This document shows, piece by piece, positions 23,961 through 32,864 of a stretch of 34,102 nt of DNA. Source of the DNA: Pseudomonas sp. (GTDB taxonomy: Bacteria > Pseudomonadota > Gammaproteobacteria > Pseudomonadales > Pseudomonadaceae); assembly GCF_030147005.1 (NCBI RefSeq), contig NZ_JASLAW010000204.1:1-34102 (forward strand). The letters are read 5' to 3'. Under the pieces are notes generated by a model. The model was not told the origin of the DNA. It did not search any database and saw only the letters and a program-made list of their open reading frames with translations. Position numbers and translations under genes: made by a program. Each line of letters starts with the position of its first letter. Position 1 is the stretch's first letter.

Positions 23961-25583
23961 ATGACTCTCTGGCCCAAGCGCCTGACCAGGCTGCTGTGTG
24001 TCACCGTGGCCCTGTGCGCTGTGCAGATGCCCGTTAGCCTGGCCCAAGGCGAAACGCCCCCCGACCAATTGGTGGTGGGCATGAGCATGATTAACCTGCT
24101 GTCCCTGGACCCTGCCGCGGCGACGGGTCTTGAGGTCGCCGAAGTCAACGCCAACGTCTACGACATGCTGGTGGAGCAGGACGCGGCGCAGCCGGACACG
24201 CTGATTCCAGCCCTGGCAAAAACCTGGGAAGTCAGCCCCGATCGTATGCGCCTGACCTTCCACTTGCGTGACGACGTACGTTTTCACTCTGGTGCGCCAC
24301 TGACCGCCCAAGACGTCGCATGGTCGTTGCAGCGCGTAGTCACCCTCAACCGCGCCCTGGCTTCGACCTGGAAAGCCTACGGTTTCACCGCCGACAATGT
24401 CGCCAAACTGATGCGTGCCGAAGGGCCGCACACCTTCGTTATGGAGTTACCGCGCAGTACCGATCCGATGCTGGTGCTCAACACCCTGGCGACCTCACCC
24501 AGCGCCTTCATCATCGATCGCAGCGTCGCCTTGCAGCATCAGGTGGGTGATGATCAAGGCGCGGCATGGCTGGCGACTCACACGGCCGGGTCCGGTGCGT
24601 TCAAGCTCGACATCTGGCGCGCCAACGACGTGATCCTGATGAGTCGTAATGAAGATTACTGGCGCGGCGCGGCGAAGTTGCGTCGGGTAATCATGCGCAA
24701 CATGACTGAGTCCCAGGCGCTGCGGTTGATGGTCGAGCGCGGCGACCTGGATGTCGCCCGCGGCATGGCCGCCACTGACATCAAGGCGCTGGGCAAGGTC
24801 GATGAAGTGCGCATCCAGAGTATCGCCCGCGGCACGCTGTATTACGTGGCGATGAGCATGCAGCAACCCTTGTTCCAGGACATTCGCGTACGCCAGGCCA
24901 TTCGCCTGCTGATCGACTACCAGGGCATCAATGACGTGGTCATGCCGCACTACGGCGTGATCAATCAGCGGCCCTTGCAGTTGGGGTTGCCGGCGCGCCT
25001 GGACGATCCGGGCTATCGCCTGGACGTGGCCGAGGCCAAGCGCCTGCTGGCGGCGGCAGGGCATGCCGAAGGCTTCAAGGTGACCATCCGTTCGTTGACC
25101 GATCCGCCGTTCATCAACATCGCCACCAGCCTGCAGGCGACGCTGGCCCAGGCGGGCATCCAGGCGACGATCGTCACCGGCACCGGTAACCAGATCTATG
25201 GGGCAATGCGCGACCGCCAGTTCGACATCCTTGTCGGTCGTGGCGGCGGCGGGGCGGAGCGTCATCCGCATTCGAGCCTGCGCGCCCTGGTGTACAACCC
25301 GGACAACCGCACCGAAGCCAAGCTGAGCAACTTCCAGGGCTGGCGCACCTCGTTCTTCAACCCGCAGCTCAATCAACTGATCGAGCAGGCCGAGCGCGAG
25401 CGTGACCCCGAGCGCCAGCGGGAAATCTATGCGCAAATCCAGACCCTCTACGACCAGCAGGCCGGGGCGATCATGCCGGTCTCGCAGATGGTGGATGAGG
25501 TGGTGATTCACGCCGACGTGCGCAACTACATCGGCCATACCGCCGCCACCACGCGTCTTCGGGACGTCTACAAGCAGCGCTGA
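23961..25583 (+). CDS. Family 5 periplasmic substrate-binding protein of ABC importer
   Basis: 540 residues. The Sec signal peptide ends near residue 29 (LCAVQMPVSLAQ). It is followed by a typical SBP_bac_5 protein of the peptide/nickel/opine class (LAKTWEVSPDRMRLTFHLRDDVRFHSGAPLTAQDVAWSLQRVV). The start at 23961 has AAAGGA upstream. It heads a five-gene importer set in the order binding protein, permease, permease, ATPase, ATPase. Family 5 proteins mostly carry peptides, but several carry nickel, opines or oligosaccharides. The neighbouring dehydratase and KdgM-like porin suggest a sugar-acid derivative rather than a peptide; this is inference. Confidence 0.93.
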   Translation: MTLWPKRLTRLLCVTVALCAVQMPVSLAQGETPPDQLVVGMSMINLLSLDPAAATGLEVAEVNANVYDMLVEQDAAQPDTLIPALAKTWEVSPDRMRLTFHLRDDVRFHSGAPLTAQDVAWSLQRVVTLNRALASTWKAYGFTADNVAKLMRAEGPHTFVMELPRSTDPMLVLNTLATSPSAFIIDRSVALQHQVGDDQGAAWLATHTAGSGAFKLDIWRANDVILMSRNEDYWRGAAKLRRVIMRNMTESQALRLMVERGDLDVARGMAATDIKALGKVDEVRIQSIARGTLYYVAMSMQQPLFQDIRVRQAIRLLIDYQGINDVVMPHYGVINQRPLQLGLPARLDDPGYRLDVAEAKRLLAAAGHAEGFKVTIRSLTDPPFINIATSLQATLAQAGIQATIVTGTGNQIYGAMRDRQFDILVGRGGGGAERHPHSSLRALVYNPDNRTEAKLSNFQGWRTSFFNPQLNQLIEQAERERDPERQREIYAQIQTLYDQQAGAIMPVSQMVDEVVIHADVRNYIGHTAATTRLRDVYKQR

Positions 25584-25617
25584 AATCGACGGCCGCAGGG
25601 CCAAGGCAGGAATGAAC

Positions 25618-26655
25618 ATGTCGACTGCATCCTTTTCGATCTGGACCAACCGGGCCGCATCGGCGACCCGGCGCAGCGGCTCGGTGGCGGTGACGCTGCT
25701 GGGGTTGCTGCTGCTGACCTTTTTCATCGGGCGCGTGATGCCCCTGGACCCGGTGCTGGCCATCGTCGGCCCGGACGCCGACGCTTCGGCTTACGCCCAA
25801 GTGTATAAAGAGTTGGGCCTGGACAAACCGTTGTGGAGCCAATTTGCGATCTACCTCGGTGACCTGTTGCAGGGTGACTTCGGCATGGCGTTGCTGACCG
25901 GCAACCCGGTTATTACCGACATCGCCCGGGTTTTTCCGGCCACCTTGGAACTGGCCACTCTCGCCATTCTGTTCGGTGTGCTGGCGGGCTTGCCCCTGGG
26001 CGTCTATGCGGCGACTCATCAGGGCCGCGCCGGTGATCATGTCGCGCGACTGATCACCTTGTTCGGCTACTCCACGCCGATTTTCTGGGTCGGCATGATG
26101 GCTTTTCTGGTGTTCTACGCCTGGCTGGGTTGGGCCGGTGGCGTCGGGCGCATTGGCCTGGCGTATGACGGGCTGATCCCCAAACACACCGGGCTGCTGC
26201 TGATCGACACCGCGTGGTCCGGCGATTGGGACGCCTTTCGCAGTGCGTTGCGCCACATCCTGTTGCCGGCGGTGATTCTCAGCTTCAACTCGGTCGCCTA
26301 CATCAGCCGCATGACCCGCAGCTTTATGCTCGAGCAACTGTCCCAGGAATACATCCTCACGGCCCGAGTCAAGGGACTGTCGCAACGCAAGATTGTCTGG
26401 GGCCACGCCTTCGGCAACATCCGTGTGCAACTGCTGACCATCGTCGCGCTGGCCTACGGCGGGCTGCTGGAAGGCGCGGTGCTGATCGAAACCGTGTTCG
26501 CCTGGCCGGGGTTCGGCCAGTACCTGACCAGCAGTTTATTGCTCGGCGACATGAACGCGGTGATGGCCTGCGTGCTGCTGATCGGCCTCATCTTCGTGAC
26601 GCTCAACCTGATCAGCGATGCGCTGTACAAGATCTTCGACCCGAGGACTCGCTAA
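25618..26655 (+). CDS. ABC importer permease (DppB/NikB-like)
   Basis: 345 residues with about six membrane segments (first helix VAVTLLGLLLLTFFIGRVMP). It contains the family permease loop VKGLSQRKIVWGHAFGN (EAA motif) and the typical N-terminal LGLDKPLWSQFAIYLGDLLQGDFG. ATG 25618 has AGGA 6 bp upstream; the ATG at 25612 has no room for a site. The stop TAA overlaps the next ATG by 1 bp (TAATG). It forms the transmembrane pore with the following permease. Confidence 0.92.
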   Translation: MSTASFSIWTNRAASATRRSGSVAVTLLGLLLLTFFIGRVMPLDPVLAIVGPDADASAYAQVYKELGLDKPLWSQFAIYLGDLLQGDFGMALLTGNPVITDIARVFPATLELATLAILFGVLAGLPLGVYAATHQGRAGDHVARLITLFGYSTPIFWVGMMAFLVFYAWLGWAGGVGRIGLAYDGLIPKHTGLLLIDTAWSGDWDAFRSALRHILLPAVILSFNSVAYISRMTRSFMLEQLSQEYILTARVKGLSQRKIVWGHAFGNIRVQLLTIVALAYGGLLEGAVLIETVFAWPGFGQYLTSSLLLGDMNAVMACVLLIGLIFVTLNLISDALYKIFDPRTR

Positions 26656-27563
26656 TGAACCTGCCCCTTGCTTCCAGCGCCCCCGGCAGCGCCGCGACAC
26701 CGGCTTCCAGTGCGGCGGCGGTGGCTGCCAGCAGCCTGCGCCTGCTGCGTTTTTTGCTGCGCAACCCGATGACCTTCGCTGGCCTGATTGTCGTCGCGAC
26801 CCTGATGCTGGTCGCGGTTTTCGCACCCTGGATCGCCGGCCACGATCCGCTGGTGCAGAACCTCGCCGCAGCCTTGCAGGCGCCCAGCAGCGCGCACTGG
26901 TTCGGCACCGACGAATATGGCCGCGATGTGTTCGCCCGGCTGGTGTACGGCTCGCGGATCACGCTGTACATCGTCCTGCTGGTGACGGTGATTGTCGGCC
27001 CCATCGGCCTGTTGGTCGGGACCGTTTCCGGCTACTTCGGCGGTTGGGTCGACAGCGTGTTCATGCGCATCACCGACATCTTCATCTCGTTCCCCAGCCT
27101 GGTGTTGGCGCTGGCGTTCATCGCGGCCCTCGGGCCGGGCCTGGAGCATGCGGTGATCGCCATCGCACTCACCGCCTGGCCACCGATTGCCCGTTTGGCA
27201 CGCGCCGAAACCCTGCCGTTGCGCAACGCTGACTTCGTCGTCGCGGTGCAGCTTCAGGGCGCGTCGAGCACCCGGATCATCCTGCGCCACATCATCCCGA
27301 TGTGCCTGTCGTCGGTGATCATCCGCCTGACCATGAACATGGCGAGCATCATCCTCACCGCCGCCGCCCTGGGCTTTCTCGGCCTGGGCGCCCAGGCGCC
27401 GTTGCCGGAGTGGGGCGCGATGATTTCCACCGGACGGCGCTACATGCTCGAAAGCTGGTGGCTGGTGGCGGCGCCCGGTGGGGCGATCATGCTGGTCAGC
27501 CTGGCCTTCAACCTGTTGGGCGACGGCTTGCGCGACGTCCTCGACCCACGCAGCCAATCCTGA
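26655..27563 (+). CDS. ABC importer permease (DppC/NikC-like)
   Basis: 302 residues. After a low-complexity Ala/Ser N-terminus (residues 1-30) come six membrane helices. The family signature GTDEYGRDVFARLVYGSRITLYI and the EAA-type loop QLQGASSTRIILRHIIP are present. The start ATG overlaps the previous stop (TAATG) and has GAGGA upstream, so translation is coupled. The longer open frame beginning at 26214 is only the coding shadow of the previous permease. It pairs with the preceding permease in the membrane. Confidence 0.92.
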   Translation: MNLPLASSAPGSAATPASSAAAVAASSLRLLRFLLRNPMTFAGLIVVATLMLVAVFAPWIAGHDPLVQNLAAALQAPSSAHWFGTDEYGRDVFARLVYGSRITLYIVLLVTVIVGPIGLLVGTVSGYFGGWVDSVFMRITDIFISFPSLVLALAFIAALGPGLEHAVIAIALTAWPPIARLARAETLPLRNADFVVAVQLQGASSTRIILRHIIPMCLSSVIIRLTMNMASIILTAAALGFLGLGAQAPLPEWGAMISTGRRYMLESWWLVAAPGGAIMLVSLAFNLLGDGLRDVLDPRSQS

Positions 27564-27573
27564 GGAACAGGCC

Positions 27574-28413
27574 ATGACTGAGATAAAACTTGCAGTACAG
27601 GACTTGTGCGTAGCGTTTCGCAACGCCGGTAAAACCTCTATGGCGGTGCGTGATGTGTCGTTCACGTTGGGGCGAGAAAAACTCGCCATTGTTGGCGAGT
27701 CCGGCTCGGGCAAGTCCACGGTCGGCCGCAGCTTGCTGCGCTTGCATCCACCGACGGCGCGGGTGACGGCCAAGACGCTGCGCTTCGCCGATATCGACCT
27801 GCTGGCCGCCAGCGAAAAGCAGATCCAGGCGATTCGCGGCGCGCGCATGTCGATGATCATGCAAGACCCCAAGTACTCGCTGAACCCGGTGGTGCGGGTC
27901 GGCGAACAAATCGCCGAGGCGTACCTGGCCCATCACAAGGTGCCCCATCGTGATGCCCGCGAACGGGCGCTGGACATGCTCGCCAAGGTGCACATCCGCG
28001 ATCCCCGGCGGGTCTATGACCTGTACCCCCATGAAGTCTCCGGCGGTATGGGCCAGCGCATCATGATCGCCATGATGGTGATCACCGATCCCCAGGTGAT
28101 CATCGCCGACGAACCCACTTCGGCGCTGGACGTGTCGGTGCGCCGACAGGTGCTCAGCGTGCTGGAGGAATTGGTCAGCGAGCGTGACCTGGGGCTGATT
28201 TTCATCAGCCACGACCTGAATCTGGTGCGGCATTTTTGTGATCGCGTGCTGGTGATGTACGCCGGTCGCGTGGTCGAGTCGATTGCCGCCGCCGACCTGG
28301 ATCACGCCCACCATCCCTACACCCGAGGCCTGCTGGCCGCATTGCCGAGCCTGGACCATCCGCGTGCCACGTTGCCGGTTCTGCAGCGTGACCCCCACTG
28401 GTTGAATGCTTGA
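27574..28413 (+). CDS. ABC importer ATPase (DppD/NikD-like)
   Basis: 279 residues. Walker A GESGSGKST is near residue 41, the Q-loop QDPKYSLNP near 97, the signature VSGGMGQR near 154 and Walker B VIIADEPTSALD near 174, with the switch ISHD later. DppD-type ATPases are usually about 325 residues with a Cys-rich C-terminal extension; this one is short and ends soon after HHPYTRGLLAALPS, nearer in size to NikD/NikE. The start ATG has GAGGAA upstream. It powers import together with the following ATPase. Confidence 0.92.
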   Translation: MTEIKLAVQDLCVAFRNAGKTSMAVRDVSFTLGREKLAIVGESGSGKSTVGRSLLRLHPPTARVTAKTLRFADIDLLAASEKQIQAIRGARMSMIMQDPKYSLNPVVRVGEQIAEAYLAHHKVPHRDARERALDMLAKVHIRDPRRVYDLYPHEVSGGMGQRIMIAMMVITDPQVIIADEPTSALDVSVRRQVLSVLEELVSERDLGLIFISHDLNLVRHFCDRVLVMYAGRVVESIAAADLDHAHHPYTRGLLAALPSLDHPRATLPVLQRDPHWLNA

Positions 28414-28423
28414 GGAACCTGTC

Positions 28424-29191
28424 ATGAGCATGATCGAAATCGCCGGCCTGAACCTCAGTTTTGGCACGGGCGCGGCACTGAACGCGGTACTGCACGATGT
28501 CGACTTGAGCGTCGCCGAAGGCGAGGCATTCGGCCTGGTCGGGGAGTCCGGCTCGGGCAAGACCACCGTGCTGCGTTGCCTGGCCGGGCAGTACCAGCAC
28601 TGGCGCGGACAACTGCGGGTCGCCGGCCAGGCCGTGACGCGAAACCTGCCGCTGAACCATTACCGCACCGTGCAAATGGTTTTCCAGGACCCGTATGCCT
28701 CGTTGCATCCGCGCTACACCGTCGATGCCGCCTTGCAGGAACCCCTGCGCATTCACGGCATCGGCGGGCGCGCCCAAAACGTCAGCGAGATCCTGCGCAA
28801 GGTCGGTTTGAACGACAGCTTTCGTTTTCGTTACCCGCACCAGTTGTCCGGTGGCCAGCGTCAACGCGTGGCGATTGCCCGCGCGCTGATCCTGCGCCCC
28901 CGCGTGCTGTTGCTGGACGAGCCAACCTCGGCGCTGGACGTCTCGGTGCAGGCGGAAATCCTTAACCTGCTGGCCGACTTGCGCCGCCAGGAAGGGCTGA
29001 CCTACCTCATGGTTACCCACGATCTGGCGGTGGTGGCGCATCTGTGCGATCGGCTGGCGGTCATGCAGCAGGGCAGGGTGGTGGAGACGCTCGACAGTCA
29101 TCTCTTGGCGAGCGACGGCGCCACCCATGCGTACACCCGTCTGCTGGTGCAGGCGAGCCGGGACATACAACGAATACCTATCGCTGTCTGA
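28424..29191 (+). CDS. ABC importer ATPase (DppF/NikE-like)
   Basis: 255 residues. Walker A GESGSGKTT, signature LSGGQRQR, Walker B LLLDEPTSALD and switch VTHDL are all present. It is 10 bp after the previous ATPase gene with TGAGGAA as ribosome site. It is short for DppF (about 330) and closer to NikE length, lacking the C-terminal oligopeptide extension. The pair of compact ATPases suggests the importer belongs to a nickel/opine-like branch of the peptide transporter family. The actual substrate is unknown. Confidence 0.92.
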   Translation: MSMIEIAGLNLSFGTGAALNAVLHDVDLSVAEGEAFGLVGESGSGKTTVLRCLAGQYQHWRGQLRVAGQAVTRNLPLNHYRTVQMVFQDPYASLHPRYTVDAALQEPLRIHGIGGRAQNVSEILRKVGLNDSFRFRYPHQLSGGQRQRVAIARALILRPRVLLLDEPTSALDVSVQAEILNLLADLRRQEGLTYLMVTHDLAVVAHLCDRLAVMQQGRVVETLDSHLLASDGATHAYTRLLVQASRDIQRIPIAV

Positions 29192-29321
29192 GACCACTCA
29201 TTCGTCGCACTTGTTTTAACCCGTAGGAAACGTTGAACCACAGGTTTCAATGCCGCGCACGCGCTCGCCTGTGATTTGGCGTTTAAGCCAACTAATCATT
29301 CAACTAACAAGAATAAAAAAC

Positions 29322-30044
29322 ATGAAAAAGACGCTCGTGGTACTTTCTGTCGCTTCGTTATTAACCTCGGTTGTTGCCCAGGCCGATACGGGCTATATCA
29401 ACGTACGCCATCAATATGCGGAAAAATCCCGCATGCACGCTGACCGCGCCAAGTTTGGTATTCGGCTGGATAACGGTGTGGGCCTGGAAGGGGAACTCAA
29501 ATACAAGACCGCCGGTGACCGGCAAGACGTTGCCTTCGACAATACGGTCGGCAGCGGCCATGAATTCACCGTCAACTACCAGCACACGATCAGCGACCGC
29601 TGGACGCTGACGCCTTCGCTGGCCCTGGACAGCGATGAGGAGTCCACCACCTATAAACTGGGCCTGCGCCTGGGTTACCGCGTGACCAAGGAGCTGAGCA
29701 TCGCCGGTCGCTACCGTTATGATTCAGCCAAGCTGGACCGCGACAAGATAGACCGTGACGTGCCGCATAATGGTCAGGACGACCAAGTGGTCAACCGTTA
29801 CGATGTCTATATAAACTATGGTCCTCAAGGGCCGTGGGCCTATGAATATCAACTGACTTACTTCGATGCCGACTATATTCGCTATAACGGCGGTACCGAC
29901 GACTATGAACAGAATGCCGTGGTCAAATACCAGTGGGATAAACGCTGGGCCCCATTCTTTGAAGTCGGTGACATTAAAGTCAATTCGGTCGACAGTGATC
30001 GCCAGTTGCGGCTGCGGGTCGGTGTTAAATACAGTTTTTTCTAA
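29322..30044 (+). CDS. KdgM-like outer-membrane channel
   Basis: 240 residues. The start at 29322 gives a clear Sec signal peptide (MKKTLVVLSVASLLTSVVAQA, cleavage after residue 21); upstream codons from 29250 do not. The mature part is all beta, with alternating aromatic strands and a C-terminal phenylalanine (VGVKYSFF) typical of outer-membrane barrels. The TGYINVRHQYAEKSRMHADR start and small 12-strand size match the oligogalacturonate porin KdgM family. It lies 130 bp after the importer operon, with small inverted repeats in the gap (CACAGG/CCTGTG at 29239/29268). It would let an acidic sugar or oligosaccharide through the outer membrane. Confidence 0.85.
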   Translation: MKKTLVVLSVASLLTSVVAQADTGYINVRHQYAEKSRMHADRAKFGIRLDNGVGLEGELKYKTAGDRQDVAFDNTVGSGHEFTVNYQHTISDRWTLTPSLALDSDEESTTYKLGLRLGYRVTKELSIAGRYRYDSAKLDRDKIDRDVPHNGQDDQVVNRYDVYINYGPQGPWAYEYQLTYFDADYIRYNGGTDDYEQNAVVKYQWDKRWAPFFEVGDIKVNSVDSDRQLRLRVGVKYSFF

Positions 30045-30047
30045 GCA

Positions 30048-30791
30048 CTACTCGTTGTAGAACGCCTGGCGTTGCTGCGTTTCACACAGGCGCATGCGGC
30101 TATTGCTCAAATGCAGGTACATGGCTGCCCGCGCCGCGTCGACGTTGCCACTGGCGATGGCGTCGAAGATCTGCTGGTGTTCGGCATTAATCCCCTGCAA
30201 GTAAGCACTGCGGTCACTTTGCCCGGAATAGGCGGAGTTCATGCGGGTACGCGGAATCAGCTTCGTGCCCAAGTGCTTCATGATGTCGATCAGGTAGTAA
30301 TTGCCGGCGGCCTTGGCGATTTTCAGATGGAACTGGAAATCGGCATTGATAGTAGTGCCGGATTTTTCCGGCCCTTGCAGCAGCGCCTCCAGCGCCTGGG
30401 CCAGTTCGACCAGGGCCGCAGGTGTTGCGCGTTGGGCCGCCATGCCCGCAGCCTGGACTTCCAGGCTCAGGCGAAACTCCAGCAGGTTGAGCACATCCGA
30501 CAACGTGGCAATGGTCGCCGGCCCCAGGGTAAAACCTTCCGGTGCCGGCATGTCCAGCACAAAAGTGCCGACGCCATGGCGCGTCTCCACCAGCCCAGCC
30601 GCTTGCAAACGCGACAGCGCTTCACGCACCACCGAACGACTGACGCCTTCGGCCTCCATGATATGCACTTCGGTGGGGAGCTTTTCGCCGCACTTGAGGA
30701 CGCCGTCGCGCATGCGCTGGGCAAAGCGGTCGACCAGTGTTTCGGCGAGGCGGCGTGGCTTGTTCAGTGGAGATAACGCTTGATCCGTCAT
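30048..30791 (-). CDS. FadR-subfamily GntR regulator 1
   Basis: 247 residues. An N-terminal GntR winged helix (about 13-82: LPTEVHIMEAEGVSRSVVREALSRLQAAGLVETRHGVGTF, shown only for its layout) is followed by an all-helical FCD ligand-binding domain. FCD metal-site residues are visible as NADFQFHLKIAKAAGN and a later HLS motif. Such regulators sense sugar acids and repress their catabolic genes. It converges with the KdgM-like gene 3 bp away and is divergent from the second GntR gene. The palindrome at 22689-22706 is its best candidate operator, but a choice between the two paralogues cannot be made. Confidence 0.92.
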   Translation of the reverse strand: MTDQALSPLNKPRRLAETLVDRFAQRMRDGVLKCGEKLPTEVHIMEAEGVSRSVVREALSRLQAAGLVETRHGVGTFVLDMPAPEGFTLGPATIATLSDVLNLLEFRLSLEVQAAGMAAQRATPAALVELAQALEALLQGPEKSGTTINADFQFHLKIAKAAGNYYLIDIMKHLGTKLIPRTRMNSAYSGQSDRSAYLQGINAEHQQIFDAIASGNVDAARAAMYLHLSNSRMRLCETQQRQAFYNE

Positions 30792-30816
30792 CGTCGTGCT
30801 CTAGTGTGATCAGCGG

Positions 30817-30857
30817 GCATTATAGTGAGTTTTAGCGCAAGGTCGCGGCTATAATGC
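30817..30857. promoter_or_regulatory. Back-to-back promoters of the two GntR genes
   Basis: GCATTATAG (30817-30825) and CTATAATGC (30849-30857) are perfect 9-bp arms 23 bp apart. Each contains a consensus -10 box TATAAT: minus strand at 30820-30825 and plus strand at 30850-30855. The two promoters therefore overlap and fire in opposite directions. The -35 elements are weak. Confidence 0.6.
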
Positions 30858-30888
30858 CGTGATCGTCTGGCTTTAATGGATAGGTGCA

Positions 30889-31626
30889 ATGGACCGTGTC
30901 ACACCCGATCGACGCCTGAGCATGACACAGCAACTGGTGGCCGACCTGACGCAGCAGATACTGGCCGGCGTACTGCGCGCAGGCAGCAAGTTACCCACCG
31001 AGCAAGTCATCATCAAGGAGCGCGGTGTCAGCCGGACAGTCGTGCGCGAAGCCATGTCGCGGCTCCAGGCCGAAGGCTTGGTCGAAACCCGTCACGGCAT
31101 CGGCACCTTCGTGGTTGACACCGCCCGCCCGGGTGATTTCCAGGGCAGCAAACACGTCAAAGGCGGCGCCTACGATGCGCTGGCCGTCATCGAGCTGCGC
31201 CTGAGCCTGGAAGTGGAAGCCGCAGGCATCGCCGCGCAGCGCGCCACGCCAGAGCAATTGCTGGCGATGCGTGAAGCGCTCGACGCGGGGAATGCCCGCG
31301 ACGCAACAGATGAGCAAAACGCTCGGGTCGATTTCGAATTCCATCTGCAGATCGCCCAGTGCACCGGCAACAGCTTCTTCATTGACGCCATCGCCCATGT
31401 GGGCAATACGTTGATCGCCGTAGTGCAAAAGGCCGGCCCAGCTGTGACGGAGGAAAGCCGGGCGTTGGTGATGCGTGAGCGGGAGCAGATCTACGCGGCG
31501 TTGGCGCGGCATGATGCGCAAGCGGCGCGGGCTTCGATGCGGTTGCATTTGATCAATATGCAGCAGCGGGTCCGGGGCGTGGTTGAGTTGACTTCCGGAT
31601 GTGGCGATCCTTTGGAAGTGGATTGA
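30889..31626 (+). CDS. FadR-subfamily GntR regulator 2
   Basis: 245 residues, a paralogue of the divergent regulator. It has a GntR winged helix (LPTEQVIIKERGVSRTVVRE, about 38-57) and an FCD domain with ARVDFEFHLQIAQCTGN and a terminal HLINMQQRV helix. It aligns with the neighbour over its whole length, suggesting an old tandem (inverted) duplication. The leader AGGTGCA before the ATG is a modest ribosome site. It probably co-controls the sugar-acid operon. Two such regulators for one pathway may sense different intermediates or repress each other through the shared promoter region. Confidence 0.92.
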   Translation: MDRVTPDRRLSMTQQLVADLTQQILAGVLRAGSKLPTEQVIIKERGVSRTVVREAMSRLQAEGLVETRHGIGTFVVDTARPGDFQGSKHVKGGAYDALAVIELRLSLEVEAAGIAAQRATPEQLLAMREALDAGNARDATDEQNARVDFEFHLQIAQCTGNSFFIDAIAHVGNTLIAVVQKAGPAVTEESRALVMREREQIYAALARHDAQAARASMRLHLINMQQRVRGVVELTSGCGDPLEVD

Positions 31627-31681
31627 TCTCCAGGGTCTATGAACAGACAGAAATGATCAGATGAACATCGGCCCAGGATGC

Positions 31682-32596
31682 TCAGAGACTGTCAGGGTCC
31701 CCAAAAAACATCTGAATCCGCGACCTCAACCATCGTTCCCCCGGATCATTATCCTGCGACCCGCGCCACGCCATATGCAGTTCGAACGAACGCACCGGCA
31801 ACGGCGGGTCTTCGGCGCGCAAGCCGCCCGCGGATGTCAGTGCCTCGGCCGCGTAATCCGGCACGGTGGCGAGGATGTCGGTGCCCGCCAGTAACGTCCC
31901 CAGCCCATTGAACTGCGGCACGGCCAGCACCACGTGGCGTTTGCGTCCGAGTTTTTCCAGCTCTTCATCGATAAACCCGCTCAGGTCGCCGGCAAACGAC
32001 ACCAATGCATGGGGCCGGGCGCAGAAGTCGTCCAGGCTCAATGAGCCGGGCACGGTGTCGGCGCGCAGCAGTTTCGGCAGGCTACGGCGCAGTACCTTGC
32101 GTTTGGCGTTGGCAGGCAGGTCGGCGGTGTAGCTGACGCCGATGGAGATCTCGCCGGATGCGAGCAAGCCGGGCATCAGGATGTAGTTGACGCGACGCAC
32201 CACCAGCACGATGCCGGGGGCTTCGGCGCGCAGGCGTTTGAGCAATTGCGGCAGCAGGGCGAATTCCACGTCGTCGGACAGGCCGATGCGGAACACGGCG
32301 GTGCTGGTGGCCGGGTCGAATTCAGCGGCGCGGCTGACGGCGGTGGAGATCGAATCCAGGGCCGGGGAGAGCAGGGCGAAGATTTCCACGGCGCGAGCCG
32401 ATGGCTCCATGCTGCGCCCGGTGCGTACGAACAGCGGGTCGTCAAACAGCCCGCGCAGGCGTGACAAGGCCGCGCTGATGGCCGGCTGGCCGAGAAACAG
32501 TTTCTCGGCGGCACGGGTTACGCTGCGCTCATGCATCAAGGTTTCGAATACGATCAAGAGGTTAAGGTCGACACGACGCAGGTCGTTACGGTTCAT
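31682..32596 (-). CDS. LysR-family regulator
   Basis: 304 residues from ATG 32596; the open frame runs 66 bp further upstream without family sequence. The N-terminal HTH (about 9-58: VDLNLLIVFETLMHERSVTRAA, PAISAALSRLRGLFDDPLFVR) is typical NodD/LysR. The C-terminal ligand-binding domain follows. It is divergent from the MDR oxidoreductase gene at 32865 with a 268-bp gap between them, the usual layout for a LysR protein and its target. It faces the second GntR gene tail to tail (55 bp). The inducer cannot be read from sequence. Confidence 0.92.
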   Translation of the reverse strand: MNRNDLRRVDLNLLIVFETLMHERSVTRAAEKLFLGQPAISAALSRLRGLFDDPLFVRTGRSMEPSARAVEIFALLSPALDSISTAVSRAAEFDPATSTAVFRIGLSDDVEFALLPQLLKRLRAEAPGIVLVVRRVNYILMPGLLASGEISIGVSYTADLPANAKRKVLRRSLPKLLRADTVPGSLSLDDFCARPHALVSFAGDLSGFIDEELEKLGRKRHVVLAVPQFNGLGTLLAGTDILATVPDYAAEALTSAGGLRAEDPPLPVRSFELHMAWRGSQDNDPGERWLRSRIQMFFGDPDSL

Positions 32597-32864
32597 CTTG
32601 TGTCCTGGAAGAGTCAGCAAACTTGACGAGAGCGGCCATATCAAGAACCTCCACGGTTCCATTCAGAAGCATGACCGGCATGAATCTTACGGGGAAAGGC
32701 TGGTACTCTGCACCGGATAATTGAGTTTTCCTACGATTGCTGAGGTCTACTCCCACATGCGGAATCAATGACAGGCATGTCGACTATTAATGGCGACCGG
32801 TAGTCTTACCGGGAAAGCCCAGATAGAGTTCATGGCATTAGAGGTTACTTTGACGAGGTTTGCG

